From the NCBI GenBank assembly GCA_015488685.1, contig WFNH01000128.1, positions 1 through 38,348 of the forward strand: a DNA stretch of 38,348 bases, in the 5' to 3' direction. Every line of letters begins with the position of its first letter. The stretch's first letter is position 1. A model generated the notes under the pieces. That model worked only from the letters and a program-made list of their open reading frames with translations. It searched no databases and was not told the DNA's origin. Made by a program: the position numbers and the translations under genes. The DNA is from Marinosulfonomonas sp. GTDB lineage: Bacteria > Pseudomonadota > Alphaproteobacteria > Rhodobacterales > Rhodobacteraceae. Positions 26,406-33,795 of the stretch are shown here, piece by piece.

Positions 26406-26777
26406 CTATCCTGTGACCATTTGCAGGGCGCGGACCAGTTTTTTCGGCTCGAACGGTTTGACGATCCAGCCCGTTGCACCGGCATTGCGCGCCCGCTGTT
26501 TCAGTTCCGCTGCACTTTCGGTGGTCAGCACAAGGATTGGAACAGCGCGAAATTTCTCGATTTTACGCACCGCTTCGATAAACCCGAACCCATCCATACG
26601 CGGCATATTGATGTCGGTGATAATCGCATCCGGCGGGGGCGACATGTCCTCGAGCACTTCGATCCCGTGTACGCCGTCATCTGCCAGGTACGGGGTGAAT
26701 CCTGCCTGATTCAGCGTCAGGTTCAGCATGTCGCGGATTGTGCGGCTGTCATCGACAGCAAGGATTTGCAGGCTCAT
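26406..26777 (-). CDS. cheY: CheY-type response regulator (operon-proximal)
   Basis: A 123-residue receiver: acidic pair D9-D10, phospho-acceptor D55 (IITDINMPRMDG), Thr in LVLTTES, Lys in IVKPFEP. The open frame runs to 26840, but ATG at 26775-26777 overlaps the stop of the STAS gene (ATGA) and starts the conserved receiver fold. It lies directly before cheA, the typical place for the cognate motor regulator; the distal CheY at 22413 is its paralogue. Confidence 0.92.
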   Translation of the reverse strand: MSLQILAVDDSRTIRDMLNLTLNQAGFTPYLADDGVHGIEVLEDMSPPPDAIITDINMPRMDGFGFIEAVRKIEKFRAVPILVLTTESAAELKQRARNAGATGWIVKPFEPKKLVRALQMVTG

Positions 26778-27052
26778 GTCGGGGATGCTCCGGTTAGTGT
26801 ATCGGGGGAAAATCCGTGCAGGGCGAGTTGGGTTTTGCACGTTTCGCTGGGCGAAATGATATGGAAGGTTTTACCAGCCTGTTTCCAGTCATTGGCGGCC
26901 GCAATCAGCACTTGCAGGCACAGGGTGCCCATATGGGTGACCTGGCTGGCGTCGATTTCCAGATCCTGACCTGAATAGCCCAGAATGGCGGATTTTAACG
27001 GGGTAACCGCGCCAAAATCCAGACGCTCCTGTAATGCAAGCACTGCCGTCAT
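26774..27052 (-). CDS. STAS-domain protein at the head of the chemotaxis operon
   Basis: A 92-residue single STAS domain (anti-sigma-factor antagonist fold): PLKSAILGYSGQDLEIDASQVTHMGTLCLQVLIAAANDW, with Thr43 at the position where phosphorylatable Ser/Thr often sits. Small STAS proteins of this kind head chemotaxis operons in several alphaproteobacteria; the biochemical role is not settled. Translation is coupled to cheY by ATGA. Start is ATG at 27050-27052, with a weak ribosome site (GGCGG). Confidence 0.8.
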   Translation of the reverse strand: MTAVLALQERLDFGAVTPLKSAILGYSGQDLEIDASQVTHMGTLCLQVLIAAANDWKQAGKTFHIISPSETCKTQLALHGFSPDTLTGASPT

Positions 27053-27196
27053 TGCGCCGCCCGCCTACCGCTGCGATTCATCATTACCACCAGAGAATCC
27101 CCTCTTACTTTGTTCGATGGAACGATTTAGCGTTCGGGGGGTTAAGATTGGCTTACGCTTTGCGGTATTTTTTCAATTTCCCGCAGAAAATGTAAA

Positions 27197-27220
27197 AAGG
27201 CCCCGCATTTGCAGGGCCTT
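27197..27220 (-). terminator. Terminator of the dctQ-dctM operon
   Basis: Stem AAGGCCC / GGGCCTT with an inner GCA/TGC extension. On the minus strand a run of five T follows. It lies between the dctM stop and the promoter region of the chemotaxis operon (27053-27196), where a GAACG-N6-CGTTC dyad is also visible at 27120-27135. Confidence 0.8.
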
Positions 27221-27240
27221 TGATACATTTCGATTCAGGT

Positions 27241-28644
27241 CTAGGACGCCAGCCCGGGCAGCCACAGCACAATTGACGGGAAGCTGAGGAAGGTGGCAAT
27301 AGCCACCGCATCGGCAATGAAAAACGGGGTTACGCCGATGAACACGTCCTGCACACTTAGATCGTCGCGCACGCCTGCCACCACAAAGCAGTTTAGCCCA
27401 ATGGGCGGGGTGATCAGGCAGAATTCAGCCATCTTCACCACCAGTATCCCGAACCAGATGGCGCACATCGGCCCGCTCATGCCAAAGGCGCTGTCGGCGG
27501 CCGAGACCATCTCGCCGCCATTCAGCGCCATCACGGCGGGGTAAACCACCGGCAGGGTCAGCAGCAGCATACCGATGGCATCCATGAACATACCCAGCAC
27601 TGCATAAGCCAGCAGGATATAGATCAGGGTCAGCATGGGGGATTGGTCCAGCCCCGCAATCCATTGGGCAAAGGCATCGGGCAAATGGGCAAAGCCAAGG
27701 AAACGCACATAGATCAGCACGCCCCAGATGATGGTGAATATCATCACTGCCAGTTTGGCGCTTTCCAGCAGGGAATCCCTAAGCTGGCTCCAGCGCATCC
27801 CTTTGAAAACAGCCATCAGGAAAATCACGAAAGCTCCTAATGCACCGCCTTCGGTCGGGGTGCCCCATGCGTCACCGCCAAAGGGGTTATAGATGAACAG
27901 GATGATGATAAGGACCACAAAAGCAATCGGCGCGGCGGCAGGCAGGGATTTGAACCGTTCGCCCCAGGTAAAGCCTCTGATTGGCGGGCCAAAATTCGGG
28001 ATCAGAAGGGCCAGAATGACAATCAACACCCCGTAGGTCAGGGCCGATACCGCACCGGGGATGAACCCTGCCAACAACAATTTCCCCACATCCTGCTCAA
28101 CGATAATCGCATAGATCACCAGAATGGCCGAGGGCGGGATCATCGAGGCCAGCGTGCCACCCGCCGCCACAACACCGGCGGCAAACCGTTTGTCATACCC
28201 GACCTGCAGCATTTCGGGGATGGCTATGCGGGCAAACACCGCGGCAGTGGCCACTGACGCCCCCGACACTGCGGCAAATCCTGCCGTTGCAAAGATGGTT
28301 GCCACAGCCATGCCGCCGGGCAGCCAGCCGACCCAGCGTTTGGCGGCCTCGAACAGGGCCTTGGTCAGACCGGCGTAATAGGCGAGGTATCCGATCAGGA
28401 TAAAGGTGGGGATCAACGATAGCGCCTGATGCGAAATCTTGGAATGGGGCACTTGTCCTGCGATTTTTACCGAAACGGTCAGCGCTTTGATGAACTTGTC
28501 CGGCTCATAGCCGAATTTGGCCCAGAAAATCCAGACCAGTCCGGTAAGCCCCGCCATGCCGGCAGCAAAGGCCACCCGCATCCCCAGCACCACCAGCAGG
28601 AACATACCGCCGGTAACGGCTATGCCAATATCAATCGGTTCCAT
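27241..28644 (-). CDS. dctM: TRAP transporter large permease DctM
   Basis: Large membrane subunit of a TRAP transporter, 467 residues with about 12-13 hydrophobic helices; family motifs include GMAGLTGLVW, FILIGYLAYYAGLT, TAGFAAVSGASVATAAVFARIAIPEM and GGTLASMIPPSAILVIYAI. It drives substrate uptake with the sodium or proton gradient, together with DctQ and a DctP receptor. The ATG (28642-28644) overlaps the dctQ stop by one base. It ends in TAG followed by a terminator. The longer-than-minimal spacing insert near residues 220-290 (GGDAWGTPTEGGALGAF) is usual for this group. Confidence 0.93.
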   Translation of the reverse strand: MEPIDIGIAVTGGMFLLVVLGMRVAFAAGMAGLTGLVWIFWAKFGYEPDKFIKALTVSVKIAGQVPHSKISHQALSLIPTFILIGYLAYYAGLTKALFEAAKRWVGWLPGGMAVATIFATAGFAAVSGASVATAAVFARIAIPEMLQVGYDKRFAAGVVAAGGTLASMIPPSAILVIYAIIVEQDVGKLLLAGFIPGAVSALTYGVLIVILALLIPNFGPPIRGFTWGERFKSLPAAAPIAFVVLIIILFIYNPFGGDAWGTPTEGGALGAFVIFLMAVFKGMRWSQLRDSLLESAKLAVMIFTIIWGVLIYVRFLGFAHLPDAFAQWIAGLDQSPMLTLIYILLAYAVLGMFMDAIGMLLLTLPVVYPAVMALNGGEMVSAADSAFGMSGPMCAIWFGILVVKMAEFCLITPPIGLNCFVVAGVRDDLSVQDVFIGVTPFFIADAVAIATFLSFPSIVLWLPGLAS

Positions 28645-29288
28645 TACACGCTATCCCCGTCGTTTGCACCCACCATCAGTTCGGCCTCTTCCGCGGCCTG
28701 TGCAGCGGCGCTCATTATCAAGGGCACCGCCACAGGTTCGCTTAGCCCCAGAACCACGGCGCGGCCATAGCCCCATAGCTGCACCAGCAACCGCATGGCC
28801 AGCACTGTAAAGGCCACGGGAACGATCAGTTTGGCGGGCCAAAGCGGGATGGAAATGTCGATGGAGCTATCGCGGCTCCAGTAGGGTGCGTTGAAATCGA
28901 ACGAGCGCAGGAAGTGCGAATAGGATCCCCAGATCAGCAACAGTACCAGCACCAGCATGGCCAGCGTGGTGATGAATTCAGCCCCCCACAGGGCGCGGCC
29001 CCGCAGTTTGCCAACCAGAATGTCCATCCGGATATGCCCACCGTCGCGCTGGGTATAAGCCACCCCCATAAAAGCAATCAGCGGCATCACCTGTTCGATC
29101 CAGTCGACATAACCGGGCAAGGGCATGTTCATCGTATTGCGCCCGCCCACCGATATCACGGCCAGAACCATCAGCGAGAAGATCGCCAAGCCGCTGATCA
29201 GCGCCATCAGGCTTTCGAGTTTGAATAACTGTCTGTCCAGACGGCTGAGAAGCGAGCCATCTTCCAGCACACTAGCGCCACCGGCCAT
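28644..29288 (-). CDS. dctQ: TRAP transporter small permease DctQ
   Basis: Small membrane subunit, 214 residues, with four hydrophobic helices. DctQ motifs: the first helix region LMALISGLAIFSLMVLAVISVGGRN, then GYVDWIEQVMPLIAFMG and YTQRDGGHIRMDIL. ATG at 29286-29288 is preferred over 29292-29294 because GGGAGG sits 6 bases upstream of the former and abuts the latter. First gene of dctQ-dctM. No receptor gene is adjacent; the nearest is dctP at 20582. Confidence 0.9.
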   Translation of the reverse strand: MAGGASVLEDGSLLSRLDRQLFKLESLMALISGLAIFSLMVLAVISVGGRNTMNMPLPGYVDWIEQVMPLIAFMGVAYTQRDGGHIRMDILVGKLRGRALWGAEFITTLAMLVLVLLLIWGSYSHFLRSFDFNAPYWSRDSSIDISIPLWPAKLIVPVAFTVLAMRLLVQLWGYGRAVVLGLSEPVAVPLIMSAAAQAAEEAELMVGANDGDSV

Positions 29289-29415
29289 GTGCATCCTCCC
29301 CTGATTTATCGTTACCGTGATATAGGCAGAAAGCAGGGGGGAGTGGCAAGGGTGGTTTGGAGGATTTTATTGTCCCGGGCGCTGACCGGCGAGGGTGGGA
29401 AATGAACACGCCACG

Positions 29416-29500
29416 GCTGTAAATATCAGTAGGGCGGGTTTCAACCCGCCAATGGTGCAAGGGCGGGCAGGGTCGGCGGGTTGAAAACCTACCCTACAGC
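29416..29500. repeat. REP-like imperfect inverted repeat
   Basis: Two arms, 29430-29450 and 29475-29496, pair over about 21 bases with few mismatches (AACCCGCC / GGCGGGTT at the inner ends), enclosing a 24-base loop. Outer GCTGTA (29416-29421) and TACAGC (29495-29500) extend the symmetry. Each arm also has its own internal GGGTT/AACCC dyad. This is the form of a REP/MITE-like intergenic element. The rest of 29289-29727 holds no gene I can support. Confidence 0.65.
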
Positions 29501-29727
29501 TGGTTATGGGATGCTCTGTGATGTTCAAATATTCTAATACCTAACTGGGAATTGGATATTCTTTATTATCCAGATAGTCCGGCATGGATTATAGGCACTC
29601 ATAAGCCCGTCATATTGCTAACCACCCGCCATTCTATCCTGTTACAGCCCCCTACATTCGATAAGGTCTGTCTATGAAATTATGGGGCGAATGGCAGTAT
29701 AAGGCCCAAGTTGCCCCAGCCTCCTCT

Positions 29728-30582
29728 CTATAACCCCCGATACGCCTGCCGCACAAATTCCGCCATGTCGTCAACCGCCTGCCCCTTGGCCAGATCCGAT
29801 ACATACAGGTTGATCTGCTTGGTTGTCAGATCGGGCAACGCGCCGCCGTGCTGGATTTTTTCGACATAGGGCGGTTCCATCCCCTCAAGCACCGTGTGGA
29901 TCGCCAGATCGGCGCTGACCGAGGCCTCGATGGTGCGGGTGGAATCGGATTCGACCGCCATTTCCCAAGGGATGCCTGCTTCGTCCAGATTTTTCTGCAC
30001 ACCCGCGCGAAAGATACAGGCATGTTCATAGGCCAGCCGCAGCGGGCGCGATTTCCATGCCGATCCGCCCGGCGCCCCGATCCAGATCAGCGGCAGAGTC
30101 ATCAGGGTTTCGCCGCCTGCTTCCAGCGTGTCCTCGGTGGTCAGGATCATGTCGCATTCGCCGCGCTCGAACATTTTGCGCAGCCCCTTGGTATAGGACG
30201 ACACCAGCCGCACGTTCATGCGCGGGTATTCCGCCGCAAACCGTTGCAACACCTGCGGGATGGCGGGGTAAACGATGTCATGGGGCACGCCCAGTGTCAC
30301 CTCGCCCTCATAGGCCTGATTGGTCAGTCGCCCGAATACCTCGTCATTCAGGGCCAGCATCCGGCGGGCGTATCCCAACAGTTGCTCGCCTGCCCCGGTC
30401 AGCACCACGCCACGCCCGCTGCGTTCCAGCAGTTTCAGGTCCAGAGATTCTTCCAGCCGCTTTAGCTGCATCGACACCGCCGATTGCGTCAGGTTCAAAA
30501 AACCCGACGCCTTGGTCACCCCGCCCGCCTCGGCCACCGCTGCAAACGAGCGCAGAGCCGTCATATCCAGATTTCTTGGCAT
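29728..30582 (-). CDS. LysR-family transcriptional regulator
   Basis: A 284-residue LTTR: winged-helix domain at about 1-65 (LDMTALRSFAAVAEAGGVTKAS, LNLTQSAVSMQLKRLEESL, LLERSGRGVVLTGAGEQLL) and a substrate-binding domain of two lobes from about residue 90 (VTLGVPHDIVYPAIPQVLQRF). Length and layout are normal. It is divergent from a DUF1127 gene, with paired dyads in the 124-bp gap, suggesting autoregulation and control of that gene. Effector unknown. Confidence 0.9.
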   Translation of the reverse strand: MPRNLDMTALRSFAAVAEAGGVTKASGFLNLTQSAVSMQLKRLEESLDLKLLERSGRGVVLTGAGEQLLGYARRMLALNDEVFGRLTNQAYEGEVTLGVPHDIVYPAIPQVLQRFAAEYPRMNVRLVSSYTKGLRKMFERGECDMILTTEDTLEAGGETLMTLPLIWIGAPGGSAWKSRPLRLAYEHACIFRAGVQKNLDEAGIPWEMAVESDSTRTIEASVSADLAIHTVLEGMEPPYVEKIQHGGALPDLTTKQINLYVSDLAKGQAVDDMAEFVRQAYRGL

Positions 30583-30592
30583 ATCACTATCC

Positions 30593-30654
30593 TTGATGCT
30601 TCATCGCATAAACATTCATTTTCCAAATGGATCACAAGATGCGATACAGATCAA
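30593..30654. promoter_or_regulatory. Nested dyads between LysR gene and DUF1127 gene
   Basis: TTGAT (30593-30597) pairs with ATCAA (30650-30654), and inside it ATCGCAT (30603-30609) pairs with ATGCGAT (30639-30645). Divergent LysR promoters usually carry such sites; binding is inferred only. Confidence 0.4.
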
Positions 30655-30706
30655 GAGAATTGATACATTTCTACAAATACATCACGAAACCCGAAAGGAC
30701 CGCGCT

Positions 30707-30925
30707 ATGACAATGACCACCTGCAACACCCCCGCCCTCACTGCCCGCAAGCCGCAGCCAACGGCGTTTCGCATGATCAAACTGGCCCTGAAAGCCCACA
30801 ACCAGCGCCGCGCCCTGCGCCGTTTGGACAGCGCAACACTGGCTGATCTGGGTCTGACGCGGAAACAGGCCAAACAAGAGGCAAACCGCCCGATTTGGGA
30901 TGTTCCGGCCAATTGGCTGCGTTAA
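30707..30925 (+). CDS. DUF1127 small protein
   Basis: A 72-residue basic protein with the C-terminal DUF1127 signature NQRRALRRLDSATLADLGLTRKQAKQEANRPIWD. Arg-rich small proteins of this family have been linked in some alphaproteobacteria to RNA turnover and phosphate or stress responses; the role here is unknown. ATG at 30707 follows GAAAGGA. It is divergent from the LysR gene and probably controlled by it. Confidence 0.85.
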   Translation: MTMTTCNTPALTARKPQPTAFRMIKLALKAHNQRRALRRLDSATLADLGLTRKQAKQEANRPIWDVPANWLR

Positions 30926-31051
30926 TTCGCGAAAAACACGCGCATAACACGCAGAAAACCTTGATAATCAGGCCATCATTCCCAATATAGGAAGGGAGTG
31001 GTGGCCGTTTTGCATGGGCACTGGCCACATGACATGATTCTGGAGGTTTCA

Positions 31052-31771
31052 ATGGCAGACTTTAACACGATCCGCACCGGTGCCGGCACCCGCACCGCCG
31101 AGGTCGACGCAGGGCTACGCGCCCATATGAACAAGGTGTACGGCACGATGTCCGTCGGCCTGCTGATCACCGCGCTTGCGGCATGGGCGGTCGGCACCAA
31201 CGAGGCACTGATGCTTTCGCTGTTCACCGGATTCACCCGCTACATTATCATGTTCCTGCCGCTGATCATGGTTTTCGCCTTTGGTGCGATGATCAACAAA
31301 CTGTCGGCCGCAGGAGCGCAGCTGTTTTTCTACGTGTTCTCGGCCGCAATGGGGCTGTCGATCTCGTGGATTTTCATTGCCTTTACAAACTTTTCGATCA
31401 CCCAGACCTTTCTGGTGACGGCAATCTCCTTTGCCGGTCTCAGCCTGTGGGGCTATACCACGAAAAAGGATATCTCGGCTTGGGGATCTTTCCTGATTAT
31501 GGGTGTTATCGGGCTGATCGTTGCTTCGGTTATAAACATCTTCCTTGGCTCGGGCGTTCTTCAACTGGCGATTTCGGCCATTGGCGTGCTGATCTTTGCC
31601 GGTCTGACTGCTTATGACACGCAGAAAATTAAGACCACCTATCTGGCCCATGCCCACCATGGCGACAGAGAATGGCTCGGCAAGGCTGCAATCATGGGCG
31701 CGCTGAACCTGTATCTTGATTTCGTCAACCTGTTCATGTTCCTGCTGCAATTCCTTGGCAACCGCAACTAA
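31052..31771 (+). CDS. Bax inhibitor-1 / YccA family membrane protein
   Basis: A 239-residue integral membrane protein with seven hydrophobic segments, of the BI-1/YccA/YbhL family: MNKVYGTMSVGLLITALAAW, MGLSISWIFIAFTN, LSLWGYTTKKD, LIFAGLTAYDTQKIK and the C-terminal LNLYLDFVNLFMFLLQFLG. The Asp residues of the C-terminal pore region (TAYDTQ, LDFVN) are present; some relatives leak calcium in a pH-dependent way. The open frame begins earlier (30998), but ATG at 31052 follows TGGAGG. It is followed by a strong terminator. Confidence 0.92.
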   Translation: MADFNTIRTGAGTRTAEVDAGLRAHMNKVYGTMSVGLLITALAAWAVGTNEALMLSLFTGFTRYIIMFLPLIMVFAFGAMINKLSAAGAQLFFYVFSAAMGLSISWIFIAFTNFSITQTFLVTAISFAGLSLWGYTTKKDISAWGSFLIMGVIGLIVASVINIFLGSGVLQLAISAIGVLIFAGLTAYDTQKIKTTYLAHAHHGDREWLGKAAIMGALNLYLDFVNLFMFLLQFLGNRN

Positions 31772-31797
31772 CAGTGTAACGATAGACACAATAGAAA

Positions 31798-31829
31798 AAG
31801 GCCGGTTCATGTGACCGGCCTTTTTTATT
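31798..31829 (+). terminator. Intrinsic terminator of the BI-1 family gene
   Basis: Perfect 9-bp stem AAGGCCGGT / ACCGGCCTT with a 7-base loop and a T-rich tail. Confidence 0.92.
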
Positions 31830-31858
31830 TACAAACTGATTTCCAGTTCCCCGAAAGA

Positions 31859-31889
31859 AAAGGGCCACGCAAATCCTGCGTAGCCCTTT
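31859..31889 (-). terminator. Terminator of rpmG
   Basis: Stem AAAGGGC / GCCCTTT plus ACGCA / TGCGT around one mismatch; on the minus strand it is followed by TTTCTTT. Confidence 0.85.
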
Positions 31890-31915
31890 ATCAATGCGTC
31901 CCGTCAGGCAGTGAT

Positions 31916-32083
31916 CTACTTGATCTTGCCTTCTTTGTATTCAACGTGCTTGCGCACAACGGGGTCGTATTTGTTAACCGTCATCTTCTCGGTCATGGTG
32001 CGGGCGTTCTTTTTGGTCACATAAAAGTGGCCGGTGCCCGCAGTCGAGTTCAGGCGGATTTTGATTGTGGTTGGCTTCGCCAT
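31916..32083 (-). CDS. rpmG: 50S ribosomal protein L33
   Basis: A 55-residue ribosomal protein of the large subunit: [51 protein letters not shown]. This is the Cys-free L33 type, without the zinc-binding CxxC pairs found in the alternative form. ATG at 32081-32083 follows AGGAG. Monocistronic, with its own terminator; ends in TAG. Confidence 0.96.
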
Positions 32084-32300
32084 GATAGTGCTCCTAAAGC
32101 GGGTGGGCAGATTGCGCCCGAATGAATCCTAGAAACCGCCTTTTACCGTGCTGACAAGCCGAGTCAACCGGAAACCACCGTATTTTACGGCTGGCTATGA
32201 CACATTGACCATTTTCAGAAAATTTTGGAATTTGTCCAAGGTTCAGGCCGTGAGCCGCGTTATAGTATTAAGGGCGTATAAATCTAACAGGAAGAATACG

Positions 32301-32726
32301 ATGAAAAGCAAATATCATTCCCGAACTATTATGCTGGCAGCTCTGGCTTTCTTTGGCATCACTATGACTGCTTGTGCGCAACAGGGCGCAAATACTATAG
32401 ATGGCCAGTTGGTTGTCGTTATTCAAAACGATGCGCCAATGACCGTAAAATTACAGGGCTATGATGGAATGGACCGGGCCGTTGCCGGATGCAATCCAGA
32501 TATGTTTTTACGCGGCGTTTGGTTTAACATTGACTGGGGAGATGGGCAGGAGACCTTTTTTGGATCAGGACCGCTAAGGATGCCCTGTGATGCGTTCGCC
32601 TTTCACAGCTACGCCAAACCCGGGCACTACAAGATCGCATTTGTTTACGGCGTATTGGGTCCAGACGACGGAGCCGTGCCAATTTACAAGACCACGCTTG
32701 AGGTAACCCTTCCTGCCCATCTTTAA
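32301..32726 (+). CDS. Secreted or lipoprotein with PKD-like domain (copy 1)
   Basis: A 141-residue exported protein: signal sequence MKSKYHSRTIMLAALAFFG, with a possible lipoprotein cysteine in TMTAC. The mature part resembles one PKD-type beta-sandwich: GVWFNIDWGDGQETFFGSG, then FHSYAKPGHYKIAF. WGDG and H-Y-x-x-PG-x-Y are the core PKD residues. Two cysteines (NPD region and MPC) are shared with the paralogue at 33389 and may form a disulphide. The open frame extends to 32148, but ATG at 32301 follows CAGGAAG. Function unknown. Confidence 0.75.
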   Translation: MKSKYHSRTIMLAALAFFGITMTACAQQGANTIDGQLVVVIQNDAPMTVKLQGYDGMDRAVAGCNPDMFLRGVWFNIDWGDGQETFFGSGPLRMPCDAFAFHSYAKPGHYKIAFVYGVLGPDDGAVPIYKTTLEVTLPAHL

Positions 32727-32889
32727 GGCACAGCAAGTTTAGAAACCCGCTACACATCGGAGCGAGCAACCACGCCCGTCGCAATTAACCCTGTCGCATT
32801 GAATGTTAGATATTTTTTAATGCAAACACCAAGGACCATCCCCTGACCTGCGTCATAGTTAATAGCAGACCAACAACGGGGTGAATGGA

Positions 32890-33321
32890 ATGATACAAAA
32901 TCGAGCTTTACATATCATGGTGCTAACACTGGTCATGACCATCGGAGCCGCCATCGGCGCACATGCCAAGTCGATCGAGACCTCTTACGGGTTTGATCAT
33001 TTTGAGGGCACCGCGTGGCACGTTGAAAAATTTGGCGAAGGCCCGCAGGCAGCTGGTTTCTCATTCTTGTTTGAAGACGGGCATATCTATGTCCCTCTTT
33101 TATGCGCACCGTTTACTGCAACACGCCAGCAAGATGGCACAATGTTGATTGAGCCTGTTGAAACAGACGTCATGTGCTTTGCCGTTTCCCAGCGGGAGGG
33201 GATGATCATCGAGTTTTTTGGCCAACTGGAAACACTGATTCTACTGGACAAAAACACCCTTAAGCTGGGGACCAGATACAACGAAGAAATCATAGCAATA
33301 CGCGTTGAGACCCAAAACTAA
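32890..33321 (+). CDS. Small secreted protein, META/HslJ-like
   Basis: A 143-residue exported protein with a signal peptide ending AHAKS. Its body, FEGTAWHVEKFGEG, FSFLFEDGHIYVPLLCAPFTA, TDVMCFAVSQREGMIIEFFG, LKLG, follows the pattern of META/HslJ domains (a GTxW start, a central Cys, a second Cys, a final L-x-L strand); this assignment is tentative. An alternative GTG start is at 32881. It lies between two PKD-like paralogues, all on the same strand with gaps of 163 and 67 bp. Confidence 0.65.
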   Translation: MIQNRALHIMVLTLVMTIGAAIGAHAKSIETSYGFDHFEGTAWHVEKFGEGPQAAGFSFLFEDGHIYVPLLCAPFTATRQQDGTMLIEPVETDVMCFAVSQREGMIIEFFGQLETLILLDKNTLKLGTRYNEEIIAIRVETQN

Positions 33322-33388
33322 AGGGCCCGTAAAATGAAACGCCCCCTCTCAACCGCGCCGCCCCAATATCTACAGAAGGACAAATTAT

Positions 33389-33793
33389 ATGACCCTAAAA
33401 TCGGTATACACTCCGGTTACCACCGCCCTAACAGTTGCCTGTCTGTCGGGGGTGGCTTTGGCGCAGGAAGCGATAATCGCTGTTGCGCTCAAAGACACCC
33501 CACGGTCCATCGAACTACAGGGCGGGCCGTTTAATGCGGAAAATTTGTCAGCCTGCAAATATGACCATTTCACCCGCGGGCGCATGTCCTACTGGTTTAA
33601 TATTTCGTGGGGCGATGGCACCGTCAGCAACCTGCAAAGCGGGCCGGACGGGGAAAGCTGTGCTGATATCGGGCACCATACCTATGCCAATCCCGGCACT
33701 TACGATATAGCAGTCTCTATCAGCACGCTTGGTAATGCGGATCAGCCAGTTCCATTATTTAGCGGGGCGGCCATTGCGGTCGTAACGCCGTAA
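33389..33793 (+). CDS. Secreted PKD-like domain protein (copy 2)
   Basis: A 134-residue exported protein: signal peptide to about residue 26 (SGVALAQE), then a single PKD-like fold with YWFNISWGDGTVSNLQSGP and HHTYANPGTYDIAVSISTLG. It is a paralogue of the protein at 32301: WFN-I-x-WGDG, SGP, HxYAxPGxY and the two cysteines align. It ends 2 bases before the convergent MFS gene, where a small CGCCGT/ACGGCG hairpin covers both stop codons (33786-33804). Function unknown. Confidence 0.75.
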   Translation: MTLKSVYTPVTTALTVACLSGVALAQEAIIAVALKDTPRSIELQGGPFNAENLSACKYDHFTRGRMSYWFNISWGDGTVSNLQSGPDGESCADIGHHTYANPGTYDIAVSISTLGNADQPVPLFSGAAIAVVTP

Positions 33794-33795
33794 AT

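Noticed and set aside
25959-26969. 336-codon plus-strand frame across cheA, cheY and the STAS gene
   Set aside because: It spans three well-supported genes on the other strand and has shadow-like composition.
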